The notes beneath the pieces are model-generated. The model was not told the DNA's origin. It searched no databases and worked only from the letters and a program-made list of their open reading frames with translations. Below are positions 10,550-20,864 of a stretch of 64,000 nucleotides of DNA, piece by piece. This DNA comes from Antedon mediterranea (Eukaryota; Echinodermata; Crinoidea; Comatulida; Antedonidae). The stretch spans positions 11,516,288 to 11,580,287 of the forward strand of contig NC_092676.1 in NCBI RefSeq assembly GCF_964355755.1, given 5' to 3'. The translations under genes were made by a program, and so were the position numbers. The number at the start of each line of letters is the position of its first letter. Position 1 is the first letter of the stretch.

Positions 10550-13099
10550 CTAACAAAAAAAGTTGGTGTGCTGAGTGTGTAGAAACATGGCAATGGGATA
10601 TATGGGAAGCATCATTTTGGCACTTGGACCTCCGCTTAATAGCATATTTGTATTTTTGCTCCATTTTAATTTATCATCTATGATTGTTCCTAAGTACTTG
10701 TATTCTTTGACAACTTTTATACATTCACCATCAATTACTACATCATCATGATTACTTTGTTTCTTTCTAAAATCGATAATCATTTCTTTGGTTTTCTTAG
10801 AATTTAAAATAAGATAGTTTTCTTTACACCACTCTGTAAATAACTTTATTTCGGTAAAATAGTTCGAAAGCGATTTAGCATCTTTAATGTTACCAGCTAT
10901 GCAAGTGTCATCGGCATATTTTATCAAACGGCAGGAGTCAGTGGCATTTCTACAGTCGTTTGTATACAGAATGTATAACAGGGGAGACAGAACGCAGCCT
11001 TGTGGTGAGCCTGTATTGGTGAACGTGGTTGTTGATGTAGCATTTCCGAATTTAACTTGTGATCTATTTGTTAAAAAGTCTTTTATCCAGAGAATGATAG
11101 ATGAGTTTATATTCATGTTAATAAGATTGGACAGGAGAATGTGAGGTTGTATTGTGTTGAAGGCGGAACTGAAGTCAATGAAAAGAAGGCGTGTGAATGT
11201 GTTGTTCTTGTCGAGATGTTGTTGAGTGTTTTGGATGAGAGTGGCTGTGGCATCGTCTGTCCCTCTGTGTGCTCTATATGCGAATTGCATAGGATCTAAC
11301 AGGTGGTCACTTTGATCTTTAACACGCTTACTAATTATTCTTTCCATGCATTTGATAACCAGGGACGTTAGGGCAATTGGTCTATAATCATTAAGAGTTT
11401 TAACATTATTTAATTTGGCAATAGGTACAATCAAAGAGTGCTTCCAAATTGCAGGGATAGTGGTTGTACGGAGAGAACATTCAAAAAGTTTCTGAAAGAC
11501 ATGTCCTATCTGAGCAGCGCACTCTTTCAAAAGTTTTCCACATAACTTGTCTGGGCCACCAGCTTTGTTTGCATATGTTTTTTTCAGAAGGTTGACCACA
11601 TCATTCTCTGTGAAGTAATCTGCATCATCAGTTACGTCAATATTCTTGCAGGTATCCGCTAACTGCGACTTAAAGTCATGAGCATCAAACCTACTGTAAA
11701 ATAAGTTGAGTTCTTCAGCTAGTTGCAGATCATTGTATCCTGGTAAAAGTTTGGGAGGACATGTTTTGTTTGATCCTCCAATTATATATTTTATGTCTTT
11801 CCATGCTTTCCTCGTCTGCCTATTATTTATATTCCTTTCTAATCTGTTTCTGAACTTTTCTTTGCCTCTTTTTACAGCCATATCAAGCCTTTTCTGTGCT
11901 TCTTTTAACTTAATTTTGTTTTTACTTGCAAAAGCTAGCTTCTTTTCGACGATTGCTGTTTTTACCTCCTTGGTCAGCCAGGCTTTATTATTTGGATACT
12001 GCTTTACTTTCTTGGTTGGTATAGTGATATCTTGACAGAAGTTTAAATATGATGTTACTGATTCCGTCATTTCATCAATACCTGCAGAAGAGTCGGTAAA
12101 AATATCCCAATCGGTCGCTTCCAGGCATCTGCGCAACTTTTCAATATTGTCTGTCGACCATTGTCTAACATACTTTATTTGAAACTTTTCAGTTTTTAAT
12201 CGTTGTCTGTATAGAGGTAGGAGATGTACGACATTGTGATCTGATGACCCGATGCTTGGCTTTACCATAGATTTGTAGGCGTCTTTGATGTTTCCATAGC
12301 AGAGATCTATAATATTGTCACCTCGGGTTACGCACGTGACATACTGCTGAAAATTTGGAAGGACATCATCGAGTCTGCACTTGTTGAAATCTCCTAAGAC
12401 AAAAATTGGACACTCTGGTGACTTTCTTTGCGCGATGTGGATTTGCTCAGCGATTTCCTCGGCTGCTGTTGATGCATTTCCGTCTGGTGGTACATATACG
12501 ATTGCTACCTTAACAGAACCAAATTCCCGTGGGAGGTAGAATGGTCTCATTGACAAGAAGAGGATTTCAAAATTGGGGGTACATTGACGGTTGATTATAT
12601 TAACATTTGTGCACCACGAGTTATTAATGTAGGCACAGACTCCACCTCCTTTGGATTTGCCTGAGTCATCGGTTCTGTCTGCTCGCACAACAGAGAAACC
12701 ATCCAGGTTAATAGCAGAGTCAGTAATATTTTCCGTCAACCAACTCTCAGTTAGGCAGATAAGACTTGCTTCCCTGTACACATGATCGTACTTGACTAAT
12801 GCAGCCAATTCATCCATCTTATTGTTTAATGATCGTACATTTGACATAACAATGTTTGGCAAAGGGGGGCGATCGTGCCTTCGTTTTAATCTGTTTTTGA
12901 CACCACCCCTTTTACCTCTCTTCCTTACCCTATTTCCTTGAATAGATTCACCGTTTCCTGCTGTAAATGATCGTCCAAATTCTGGATCGATTTTCGATAT
13001 GATCGCGGTATTTTCAGTAGCAGTCAATGTATCACGAAGCCGTATCAACGTGTCTCTATTGTAAACAATAGCAATGCTGTCAACCAGGCCAGTGAACAA
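10550..13099 (-). CDS. CR1-group (CR1/L2/Rex1-like) LINE ORF2: AP endonuclease plus reverse transcriptase
   Basis: An 849-residue frame. After a basic N-terminus with RKRGKRGG (about residues 60-70) comes an APE-type endonuclease, from SNVRSLNNKMDEL near residue 85 to SSDHNVVHL near residue 290, with GDFN in the middle. The reverse transcriptase follows with DYRPIALTS, FIDFSSAFNTI, GSPQGCVLSP and the catalytic YADD (codons near 10908-10919). The protein would nick DNA and prime reverse transcription of its RNA. After LKWSKNTN the frame continues into about 30 residues with no family resemblance, so the C-terminal region and 3' UTR have been lost. That is unusual, since LINE copies normally lose the 5' end. 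The frame is otherwise intact. Confidence 0.9.
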   Translation of the reverse strand: MFTGLVDSIAIVYNRDTLIRLRDTLTATENTAIISKIDPEFGRSFTAGNGESIQGNRVRKRGKRGGVKNRLKRRHDRPPLPNIVMSNVRSLNNKMDELAALVKYDHVYREASLICLTESWLTENITDSAINLDGFSVVRADRTDDSGKSKGGGVCAYINNSWCTNVNIINRQCTPNFEILFLSMRPFYLPREFGSVKVAIVYVPPDGNASTAAEEIAEQIHIAQRKSPECPIFVLGDFNKCRLDDVLPNFQQYVTCVTRGDNIIDLCYGNIKDAYKSMVKPSIGSSDHNVVHLLPLYRQRLKTEKFQIKYVRQWSTDNIEKLRRCLEATDWDIFTDSSAGIDEMTESVTSYLNFCQDITIPTKKVKQYPNNKAWLTKEVKTAIVEKKLAFASKNKIKLKEAQKRLDMAVKRGKEKFRNRLERNINNRQTRKAWKDIKYIIGGSNKTCPPKLLPGYNDLQLAEELNLFYSRFDAHDFKSQLADTCKNIDVTDDADYFTENDVVNLLKKTYANKAGGPDKLCGKLLKECAAQIGHVFQKLFECSLRTTTIPAIWKHSLIVPIAKLNNVKTLNDYRPIALTSLVIKCMERIISKRVKDQSDHLLDPMQFAYRAHRGTDDATATLIQNTQQHLDKNNTFTRLLFIDFSSAFNTIQPHILLSNLINMNINSSIILWIKDFLTNRSQVKFGNATSTTTFTNTGSPQGCVLSPLLYILYTNDCRNATDSCRLIKYADDTCIAGNIKDAKSLSNYFTEIKLFTEWCKENYLILNSKKTKEMIIDFRKKQSNHDDVVIDGECIKVVKEYKYLGTIIDDKLKWSKNTNMLLSGGPSAKMMLPIYPIAMFLHTQHTNFFC

Positions 13100-13290
13100 C
13101 CGATCGTACGAGTTTTATACTACATACAATAGTCAGAAGTAGTTTGCAGGAATACATGATACCTTCTACGTAAACGAGTGTGCTTCACAAAACAACAAAA
13201 TGAGTGCAACGATCATAAACGAGACAAATTTAACGACAGTTTGTAGTGTATCTGGCGTCGGCCATAAGAACAGCGCCACCAAAAAAAAAA
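13100..13290 (-). other. Probable 5' UTR of the LINE
   Basis: Non-coding sequence directly upstream of the LINE start codon on the minus strand, moderately GC-richer than the flanks. The 5' terminus of the LINE cannot be fixed without another copy. The next element, Helentron-like DNA, begins near 13295. Confidence 0.35.
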
Positions 13291-13294
13291 TGGA

Positions 13295-14065
13295 GCGCAT
13301 CACGCTTATCTGTATTCCTTTTTCTCCTACATTATATATTGTCTAGGTCAATCAACTTTCTTTAGCATGTCGAGATAAAAATATTTAAATTTTTATGACG
13401 TCATCATTCCTATAAATTTTAATTACGTGGGTCATTAATTTCATCTTTACACGGTAAATTTTAATCTGTAATAGCTCGTAAGAATAAAATGTGATAATCA
13501 CGATTAAAACGTTTTCTGGAAGCTATTGGATTGTAGATACGAAATCATGTGAACTTTTCGCCAATCGGATGTTGTGACGTCATCATATGACAAGTTTAAT
13601 TAAAAAGGTCAAATTTTCATCGTCTGCATCAGAGTTCATCACATTTAAATGTGCGCGCACCTACATTTTACGTATTCAAATTTCTTCTACACGTTAATAT
13701 GTTGTTGCTGAGATAATTTTCTTCAGAAATTGCTATCTTTGTGGTTTATTTTGATGATGTCATCATGTTAAATATTTGAATTAAAGGCAGGTCCCATAAT
13801 TTAGTTAATATGTCATAATAAATATACAGTAGTACAATGTACACCAGCATAGGCTCTGATGTGAGCAAATTGTTGTTTGCCGCCCTCTGTATCATGTAGA
13901 ATTAATGTCTCCTTGTATACACAGTATACTGTATAATTATAATACAAGTCGAAAATACAAGACCACCTCTTATTATAGTTTTTAACATAGCGATGACGTA
14001 TGACGTGCACGTGGCGTCTGTCGTGCGGATAACTAACTCGTCAAAGTGACGAGTTTCATGTCTAG
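13295..14065 (+). mobile_element. Helentron-like element, 3' part (copy a)
   Basis: The 3' end has a hairpin AACTCGTCAAAGTGACGAGTT at 14035-14055 followed by a short spacer and CTAG at 14062-14065, then T. A hairpin just before CTAG is the Helitron-type 3' signature. The body shares family blocks with the copies at 30 kb and 62 kb (GGAGCGCATC, GTCTAGGTCAATCAA, GACGTCATCAT). No Rep/helicase frame is present, so it is non-autonomous. The 5' end was not found. Confidence 0.65.
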
Positions 14066-14104
14066 TTGTTATTATTATATCAAGATTTATTGAAGGCAAA
14101 GATG

Positions 14105-14480
14105 ACATTAACATTTTTTTAAGTGTGTTCTAGAGGGAGAGGTCTCGTCTCTGCTTGCGATGAATTATAAAATCACTACACAATATTGTGTTCTAGTTGG
14201 TGGTCTCTGTTTTTATATAAATCTTGAATTGAAATGGGGACCTTTAACTAACAATTCTCAACATTGTGTTAACTAGGTGGAGCCTCATGTTTTCGAGATT
14301 TTTAAAAAACGAGTGTCCTCACTGAAACTTATCAATATTTAGTTATATACTGTAGGGTGGTTATGTTATCAAGGTTTCTTGAAAAGACTAAACTGACCCC
14401 ACCAACATTTCTCAATATTTATTTTCTGTAGGGTGGTCTCAGTTTTCGATAAACCTAAAAAAATAGATACCTTTAGAATA
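14105..14480. repeat. 75-80 bp degenerate tandem repeat
   Basis: Units share a pattern of CTCAACATTGTGTTAACTAG then GTGGTCTC or a variant (near 14183, 14257, 14332, 14413). Divergence is high. No gene. Confidence 0.5.
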
Positions 14481-14482
14481 AC

Positions 14483-14880
14483 CCAAAAACTTTTTTGCAT
14501 GTAAACATATCATGTTTGGTATCATTAGATAGATCAGTCGTAAGTTCTAAAAAGTGATTAATACCAAATTTTCTCTATTTGACCTCAAATGTTTATTGTT
14601 TCTATTTAAATGCCTGTAATTATAATATAATTATTGAAAAATGTTACTTTTTGATAAAAATGTCAACACATTTTTACCCAAAAACTATACCATGTGTGCA
14701 TGTAAACATATTAAGTTTGCTATAATTAGATAGATAATTGAAATAGCTATTGTATGATACTTCATTTGATAAAATATGTTATACCATGAGTCATAATTAT
14801 ATCTAAAAAAATAATTAATACCAAATTTCACATATTTGACCTCCAATGACCCCTAAATTATATGTTCCACTAATCCGATT
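14483..14880. repeat. About 195 bp tandem repeat, two units
   Basis: Blocks CCAAAAACT..GCATGTAAACATAT, ATTAGATAGAT, ATTAATACCAAATTT and TATTTGACCTC occur in the same order from about 14483 and again from about 14678. Non-coding. Confidence 0.6.
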
Positions 14881-15038
14881 TTGGTAGATTTTGAAAAGAA
14901 AGTGTCCTACTAGGTACTGAATCAGATAAAAAGGTTTGAAAACTATTGCAATTTGTTTTGGGTTACCCCATTTTTTTCCTGGACTACTACCTTTTATTTG
15001 ATTCAAATGACAGGAAACTATTTTGATGCTATATAAAA

Positions 15039-15206
15039 CAAATAATGAATGTTTTAGATTTGTGTAATGGTACAAATAATGGCATTTGGTGAATGATGAA
15101 AGGTTAAATGTCAACTAGGCTTTGCCTCCTTGATATATAACCTTCCATCATTCACCTCATGCCATGATTTGTACCATTGCACTCATAAACATTCATTATT
15201 TGTATA
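15039..15206. repeat. Large imperfect hairpin (about 68 bp arms)
   Basis: The left arm 15039-15107 and right arm 15139-15206 are inverted copies, both reading ACAAATAATGAATGTTT at the outer side and AATGGTACAAAT in the middle, with a loop of about 31 bases. It could be a short foldback element or a hairpin RNA source. Confidence 0.65.
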
Positions 15207-15209
15207 ATA

Positions 15210-16420
15210 ACAAATATATAGTTAACCCTTAAATACCAGAGGCATTATATAAATATATAAATCTGTATTTCCAGTCTAGCTTGGTTAATTTGACTTCAGA
15301 GATAGATAGAAAGGAACATAAAATAAAAATACCTTGGTATAAAATAATAATAAATAATGACATGCAAATTAGGTAACCCCATTTTTAAATTGTTCTCAGT
15401 TTATGGTATTTCTAAATAGCATGGGCCTTTTTTTAATGCATAAATGAAAAGAGCACCCCAGAAATATATATATATTATTAGGTGGACTTTTACTTTACTA
15501 CAATGCAGAGTTTTTTGACGGTCCGTCATTTTCGCCATTTTTGATGACTTTTTTTAAAACTTATCATCCTTATTATTATTTGAATGCCTTCATGTTAATA
15601 AATGCAGCAGAGTTAAATGAAAATGGAATGTTGGAACTCATTTTTGTACATATAGCATCATTTTAAATTCTCCGTCTTATTGAATTCGCAATTTTTTAAC
15701 AGAATTGTGCTGAAAATGGCCATTCACTATTGAAATAACTTGAGAACACATTGGCCGATTTTTATGATTTAAATGGCTATGATCTTAATTTTGTAAGGTC
15801 TTTCAAAAAATGTGAAAAGAAAGGAGATAATATGTTTTAAAAAATGGTCTGACCCCCCTAATCATAGGTAAATAAATATTCATTCAAAAGGTTATTTTTA
15901 TAATTGATTTATTTTCAGAATAATGGCCTAAAAAAAAGTGTTTACCAATGTAGAAAATACTGCGTCAATGATGTGCGCGCTGTTTAATCGTGGTAATAAA
16001 AATGGAGTCAGTTCTCGGTATCCCTAATATTACATTTAAAACCAGTTTTATTACATTTTTAGATACCAATAATAATGATCTATACTATAATGGCAAAAAC
16101 TACTGACCTAAAAAGTATAATATATGTACAGACTCGTACAAAAAAAGCACAGCTTCCACCGTATTTGGATATACTAGCCAAGTTAATAATTGAGGGCGTT
16201 GTTTTACATTGAAGATGTCAGTGGCTGCTTAGTCCTGTGTGATGAAGACTTAAATTATTATTTATAAGGCCTGCCTACTGTATTGATTGCTGCATTCTAT
16301 TTTTTTATGAATAAGTTATTAATCTATTATTGAAATTTAATTGCCTTAAAAAAACGTGAAAATGATCACTTCACTGAATTATTTAAATAAAAAAATAAAT
16401 GGAAAACGATCATATATCAT
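15210..16420. other. AT-rich non-coding stretch
   Basis: No coding frame, RNA gene or paired element ends were found. A (AAT)n run at 16424-16447 marks the tail of the SINE that follows. Confidence 0.45.
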
Positions 16421-16423
16421 TGT

Positions 16424-16676
16424 TAATAATAATAATAATAATAATATCCTGGATTTATATAGCGCCTAATGTTGTGAAAACTCTAAGCGCTAAACATTAC
16501 CCCAGTCATTTTTTCCTGATCAAACACGTATGGAAACATACTCCCATAATGCAGCTAGTAATCAGAGCAAAGTTGTGTCTTGATCTAACCGGGTTCCCAT
16601 TTATACACCTGGGTGGAGAAAGGCAAACGTAAGTAAAGTATCTTGCCTAAGGATACAAGCAATGCCGCGGGAGTTG
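16424..16676 (-). mobile_element. tRNA-derived SINE, 3' part (interrupted)
   Basis: On the minus strand the segment ends GGCGCTATATAAATCC followed by (ATT)n, a tail seen in many metazoan SINEs. The body includes the TTCTCCACCCAGGTGTATAA and CAAGATACTT blocks. The element stops at GAGTTG (16671-16676), where the 7 kb Academ-like element is inserted, and resumes at 23637 with TTGGATTAGAACC, its tRNA-like head. TTG is the duplicated target. Confidence 0.75.
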
Positions 16677-16849
16677 TAGACTGTGGGCTCAAACACGGGA
16701 CCCTCTCCCCCCCCCCCCTGGGGATTTTTCGGGACCAGTATTTTTTTTAACCCTACCCATATACGAACTAAAATCAGGTTGTCTGCACATTGCGCAGTGG
16801 TGCGTATTCCCGTGAGGGCGCATTTTCAAAATGGCTGCCCATAGGCTCA

Positions 16850-17490
16850 GGTGCCTCTATCTTGGCAACCACTCATGGTAGAGACTTATAAATGGTCTCA
16901 AATTGTTTACAGTTAGCACATTTCTATTTGCTCTAATGAAAAGTTTTGTAAAAATTTGACCGGAAATGACATTTTTGTCACTCTGACCTTTGACCCGGTT
17001 TTGTCATATCTCTATAACTACTGGTAGTACACATTTGGAATTTGTCGCAAATTGTTTGGAACATGTGGTTTTATACTTGCTCTAATGGAGAGTTTTATGT
17101 AAAGGGGACTGGGAGGGAATGCCATTTCTGACCGTTTTGTCAAAATGGCTGCCAACAATTCTAATAAAAGTGCACTATTGGGTTTTTTTCTATATTATTT
17201 TAAAGACATAACATTGATTTTACATGATAGACACTTGTAAATGATCTCAAATTGTTTACAATATGCATATTTCTATTTGCTCTAATGAAACATTTTGTCA
17301 AAAAATTACTGGAAGTGACATTTATGACCTTTATGACTTTTGACCTGGTTTTGTCATATCTCTCTAACTACTGGTAGTATACATTTGGAAATTGCTGCAA
17401 ATTTTTCAGAACATGTGGTTTTATAGTTGCTCTAGTAGAATGTTGTATGGAAAAGTAACTGGAAATGCCATTTCTTACTATTTACAATAA
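16850..17490. repeat. Subterminal tandem repeats of the Academ-like element
   Basis: Two to three units of TCAAATTGTTTACAGTTAGC-like and TTTCTATTTGCTCTAATGAA blocks followed by GACCTTTGACCYGGTTTTGT and CATATCTC..AACTACTGGTAGT. Period is about 340 with half-units. The same words occur at 6900-7600 and in the arms at 18540-19000 and 21000-21420. Confidence 0.65.
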
Positions 17491-17511
17491 CAGTTTCAAT
17501 AACAAGATTAT

Positions 17512-18456
17512 CTAGTCTTCTTCCGTGTCAACAAAAATGTCCATCAAGTTGTTAAATTCAGTTTGCTCATCATCATCCTCCTCCTCCTGTTCCTCTACCA
17601 ATACGTCAACCAGCTCATGTGGCATCATATTGCCTTCCGTCCACTTCAAGTCCAACTTTTCATTTTGAATACACCAGCCATGCCCGTCTGGTTGGGGGAT
17701 ATTTGGTACGGCTTGGTGTGCTTGGTACCAAATAAACGCTTGATAATTAGATCTTTTAACATGCATTTTTAGAGCATCTCGGCAAGGTGGAAGGAGGCTC
17801 ATATCCATGCCATCAGGTCGAAAGTATTGCACCTGGCTTGACACTATAAATCTTTCCAGAAATTTATCATGTCGCAAAGTGTTAATGTCAGTTACAGTAG
17901 ATTTAGTGTTGTAAAGACGGCACACAAAATGCTCCAAGCTTTCATGAGTTTCATCTGCAATTTCCAATGATCGGCCAAGAGTCAGAAATGCACCAAGAAA
18001 TTCCTGGTGCTGTTTGAGGATCTTCAAAGGTAGTAGTTTCCCCTTACGAACAAATGCACTGGTTGTGTCACAACCACTGAATGCATGTAATGCGGGAAGG
18101 GCATGACACACATCATTTCCCACATCACTTATGACTTTATGCACATCTACAAGACATCTTTTATTGCCAACACCTGTATCAAATAGTATTGTCAGTTCCT
18201 GGGTGTGATGAAGCAGAAGAATGAAGACATCTGTGTCTGGAGATCGAATGATTATGGTAGAATTGGGTGATGAATTTCTGGCAATTTGCAGACAGTGGAG
18301 AATCAACTTCGTATCAGCCTCTTCCTGTGTTGACGATAACTGTGTAAGTTCCTCAGACATAGTTTCTCGGCCATCATTGCTCTTCAGACTTATGCATTTA
18401 TAGTCCAAGAGCATTAGTTCATAAGTATAGGCAGACCCGGAAATTTCTGGTAACAA
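17512..18456 (-). CDS. Academ-type transposase, C-terminal FEN1/XPG-like nuclease part (broken gene)
   Basis: A 314-residue frame with motifs laid out as in XPG/FEN1-like nucleases: EEADTK at residues 45-50 (EAEA-like acidic pair), RSPDTDVFIL at 71-80 (acidic SxDxD-like site) and HAFSGCDTTSAF at 124-135 (GCDY-like). The family is widespread in invertebrate genomes, usually joined to the N-terminal part that is found here at 21322-22941, and it often ends in a CXC Cys-rich domain. This copy instead ends in an acidic tail without the Cys-rich domain. The first residues are not a real start: the N-terminal part of the gene is separated by the inverted-arm insertion. Expected role is DNA cleavage during transposition, which is inferred from family. 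Confidence 0.7.
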   Translation of the reverse strand: MLPEISGSAYTYELMLLDYKCISLKSNDGRETMSEELTQLSSTQEEADTKLILHCLQIARNSSPNSTIIIRSPDTDVFILLLHHTQELTILFDTGVGNKRCLVDVHKVISDVGNDVCHALPALHAFSGCDTTSAFVRKGKLLPLKILKQHQEFLGAFLTLGRSLEIADETHESLEHFVCRLYNTKSTVTDINTLRHDKFLERFIVSSQVQYFRPDGMDMSLLPPCRDALKMHVKRSNYQAFIWYQAHQAVPNIPQPDGHGWCIQNEKLDLKWTEGNMMPHELVDVLVEEQEEEDDDEQTEFNNLMDIFVDTEED

Positions 18457-19125
18457 GCTAATTTTTTCAGGAAAGGTCGAGAACTATGATTGGAACATCA
18501 TACTAAAAGTCCCGAAAAATCCTCCTTGTGCTCTCCGAGAAATCCAAGATGGCGTCCAAAGTGGCTGCCATTTTAAATTGGTGTATAACTTTGTAACCGC
18601 TTGTCGTAGAGTATCAATTTTGGTGTCAAATAGTTCACAATATATACATTCCTATTTGCTCTAACAGAAAATTTTGTCAAAAAATGGCCGCTACTACAGT
18701 TTCTGGCAGTTTGACCTTTGACCTGGTCTTATCATATCTCGGTAATGGCTTGTCATAGAGAATTAAGATTAGGCCCAAATTGTTCAGAACACGCATATTT
18801 TTATTTGGTGTAATGAAATATTTTATCCCAAAATGACCTGAAGTGAGGTTATTGACCTCTTATTGACCTATTCATATCTCTTTACCGTATCTCAAGAAAT
18901 ATTTGTCGTAGAGCATTACTTTTGGTGTCATATTGTTTGGAACATATACATTTCTATTTAGTCTAATACAACAGTTTGCCCTCAACTGCTCGGAAGTAAG
19001 TTAATTTATTGAAAACTTAAAAAATCAAAGAACTGCATAGGCAGAGGATATTAATAATGTAGGTAAAATAAAAATCAAAGTTTTAACTCTGCCTTAAAAC
19101 ATGTTTTGGGCATCATCAGGTAAAG
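18400..19125. repeat. Left arm of a 0.7 kb inverted repeat inside the transposase gene
   Basis: Matches the right arm at 20865-21584 in reverse complement, at roughly 97% over the main block that starts GACCCGGAAATTTCTGG (18434). Outside it a shorter block, ATAGTCCAAGAGCATTAG, also matches. The arm contains transposase-adjacent sequence and subterminal-type repeats. Together the arms and a 1.7 kb centre split the gene. Confidence 0.8.
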
Positions 19126-19189
19126 CGCATTGTTACAAAAAGAAAATATAAAGTCAATAAATTACAAAGAATAACTGTCAGTAAAATAA

Positions 19190-19320
19190 TAATAAACAGT
19201 ATTTATATAGCGCCTAATGGATCACTGACCCCTCTAGGTGCTTTACATAGGACCTTAACTAATGATAATAAACTATCCCCCGCCGGACACCATTCCGGTA
19301 TTTCTTAGTCGAGGTTTCAG
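19190..19320 (-). mobile_element. SINE tail fragment
   Basis: TATTTATATAGCGCCTAA next to a (TAA)n-like run repeats the tail of the SINE at 16424-16676 in the same orientation. Only about 130 bases resemble the family, so it is a fragment. Confidence 0.5.
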
Positions 19321-19447
19321 TGGCTAATCAAAGTTGGTTAATTAAGTAAACAAAAGACAATTGGCAAATACCTATGTACACAGCACATATCCGACCATTT
19401 ATATGCAACTTTGAGTTGCGTGCAAACGCGACTCTATTGCTCACTAT

Positions 19448-19745
19448 GTCGGTCGGTAAACACTAACTCATATTCATATTTTTTCGTTATTTTGACACTG
19501 GATATTAATACTTGTAGGCAAATATAAATGTTTTTAAACATTTTTCAACATTTTTTAACCTTTTCAGCAATTTCGGTCGGTTGGTCAGTCGGTAAACACT
19601 AACTCATATTCATATTTTTTCGTTATTTTGACACTGGATATTATTTAATACTTGGAGGAAAATATAAATGTTTTTAAAAATGTGAACATTTTTAAACATT
19701 CTCAGCAATTTCGGTCAGTTGGTCGGTCGGTCGGTCAGTAAACAA
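19448..19745. repeat. About 135 bp direct repeat, two units, with GGTCGGTCGGTC run
   Basis: The block GTAAACACTAACTCATATTC is followed by TTCGTTATTTTGACACTGG in both units (near 19456 and 19592). Each ends in CAGCAATTTCGGTC, and a (GGTC)n run lies at 19719-19738. A partial relative sits near 35700-35765. Confidence 0.7.
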
Positions 19746-19979
19746 TAACTCAAATTTACGCACGCGACTGCAGCCATGTATATGACATTGTTGACTTTGT
19801 AAAAATAATGCATTTTGAAACATTCCTTGCTTTAAATGTTCGTTGTATGGCTTATTTATGATAAAAAGAGAATATACCCTAGGTATTTCACGTCAAACGC
19901 TCTTTACTCGGCATGCATAGACTTTCTTTTCCAGATTCAGATTTTATTTGGTCCTTGCTGAAATCTATGAAAAATAGAT

Positions 19980-20052
19980 TGGAATACCCGGGCAATGATC
20001 CCGGTACCTCTCACATGGTAAGTGAGAGCTCTACCATTTGAGCTAGTCCCCC
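19980..20052 (-). pseudogene. tRNA-Ala-like sequence (tRNA pseudogene or SINE head)
   Basis: The minus strand folds as a 73-base cloverleaf. The acceptor is GGGGGAC with partner GTATTCC (one mismatch, two G-U). The D arm is GCTC..GAGC. The anticodon stem CTCAC/GTGAG has the 7-base loop TTACCAT (anticodon ACC). The T stem is CCGGG/CCCGG. Overall it is close to eukaryotic tRNA-Ala(AGC), with the anticodon changed and the T loop altered to ATCATTG. It has no intact Ala identity and lies inside transposon DNA, so a functional tRNA gene is unlikely. Confidence 0.6.
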
Positions 20053-20864
20053 AGTTACATATTTAACTGTTTAAAGATGAAAAAAGCATCGCCATATGCC
20101 CTATATATGATTTATTAAATATTAAAAATATGCAAAATAAAGGGTCACTTCAACATTGATCAGCAGCATTCTGTTACAGTCATTCATCATCTGATGTTGC
20201 ATCTTCAACATCTTGGTGTTTGTTGCTTCTTTCACATCATTATCATCATGTTCATCTGTATGGGTGTTGTTGCATGTTTGCCCAAAAGTTATGACGTTAT
20301 GAGGTTAGAGAACATCAAAGAGTGCATTCTCTTTTAAAACAAGGAATGATCTGGTTTCATGTTTCAAAATGCATTATTTTTACAAATAAAATGGTCTTTA
20401 ACATTAGGTTTTTGACAATCCGGAGTATAATATATGCCATGTACATAGTGTTCCCTGCCAATTGAACATTTCCATGCGAAATGTATATGACCTGAACATT
20501 TCATTCTCACACTCACAGTATCATAAAGTCTATACATTTCCTAAATTACATAAAATTTCTACTTCTCTGAACAAAAATAATTATCATAATTATAATAAAT
20601 AATAAAAATAATGACGTGATTTCAACAAAAGCACTAATTCGCGTATGTACTGTAATGCGAGTTACAGACGAATAACGCATTTAAAATGTATTCATCTACA
20701 TATAGGTGACATATTGTAGCAATAACTTTTCAACCATAACTAGTATGAGAATTTCAATACGTGTCCCATGATATTCTTTGTTCTATCAAAGTTAAATAAA
20801 TGATTATTTTGTTTTTTTTCTTGTATAGTTCATACCCTTACAGGAAAATTTACCCTCAAGGTTA

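Noticed and set aside
14815-15114. 99-codon minus frame
   Set aside because: Reads through AT-rich DNA into the hairpin arm at 15039; no domain.
19980-20052. Functional tRNA gene
   Set aside because: The T loop and anticodon depart from tRNA-Ala, an acceptor mismatch is present, and it is embedded in transposon DNA.
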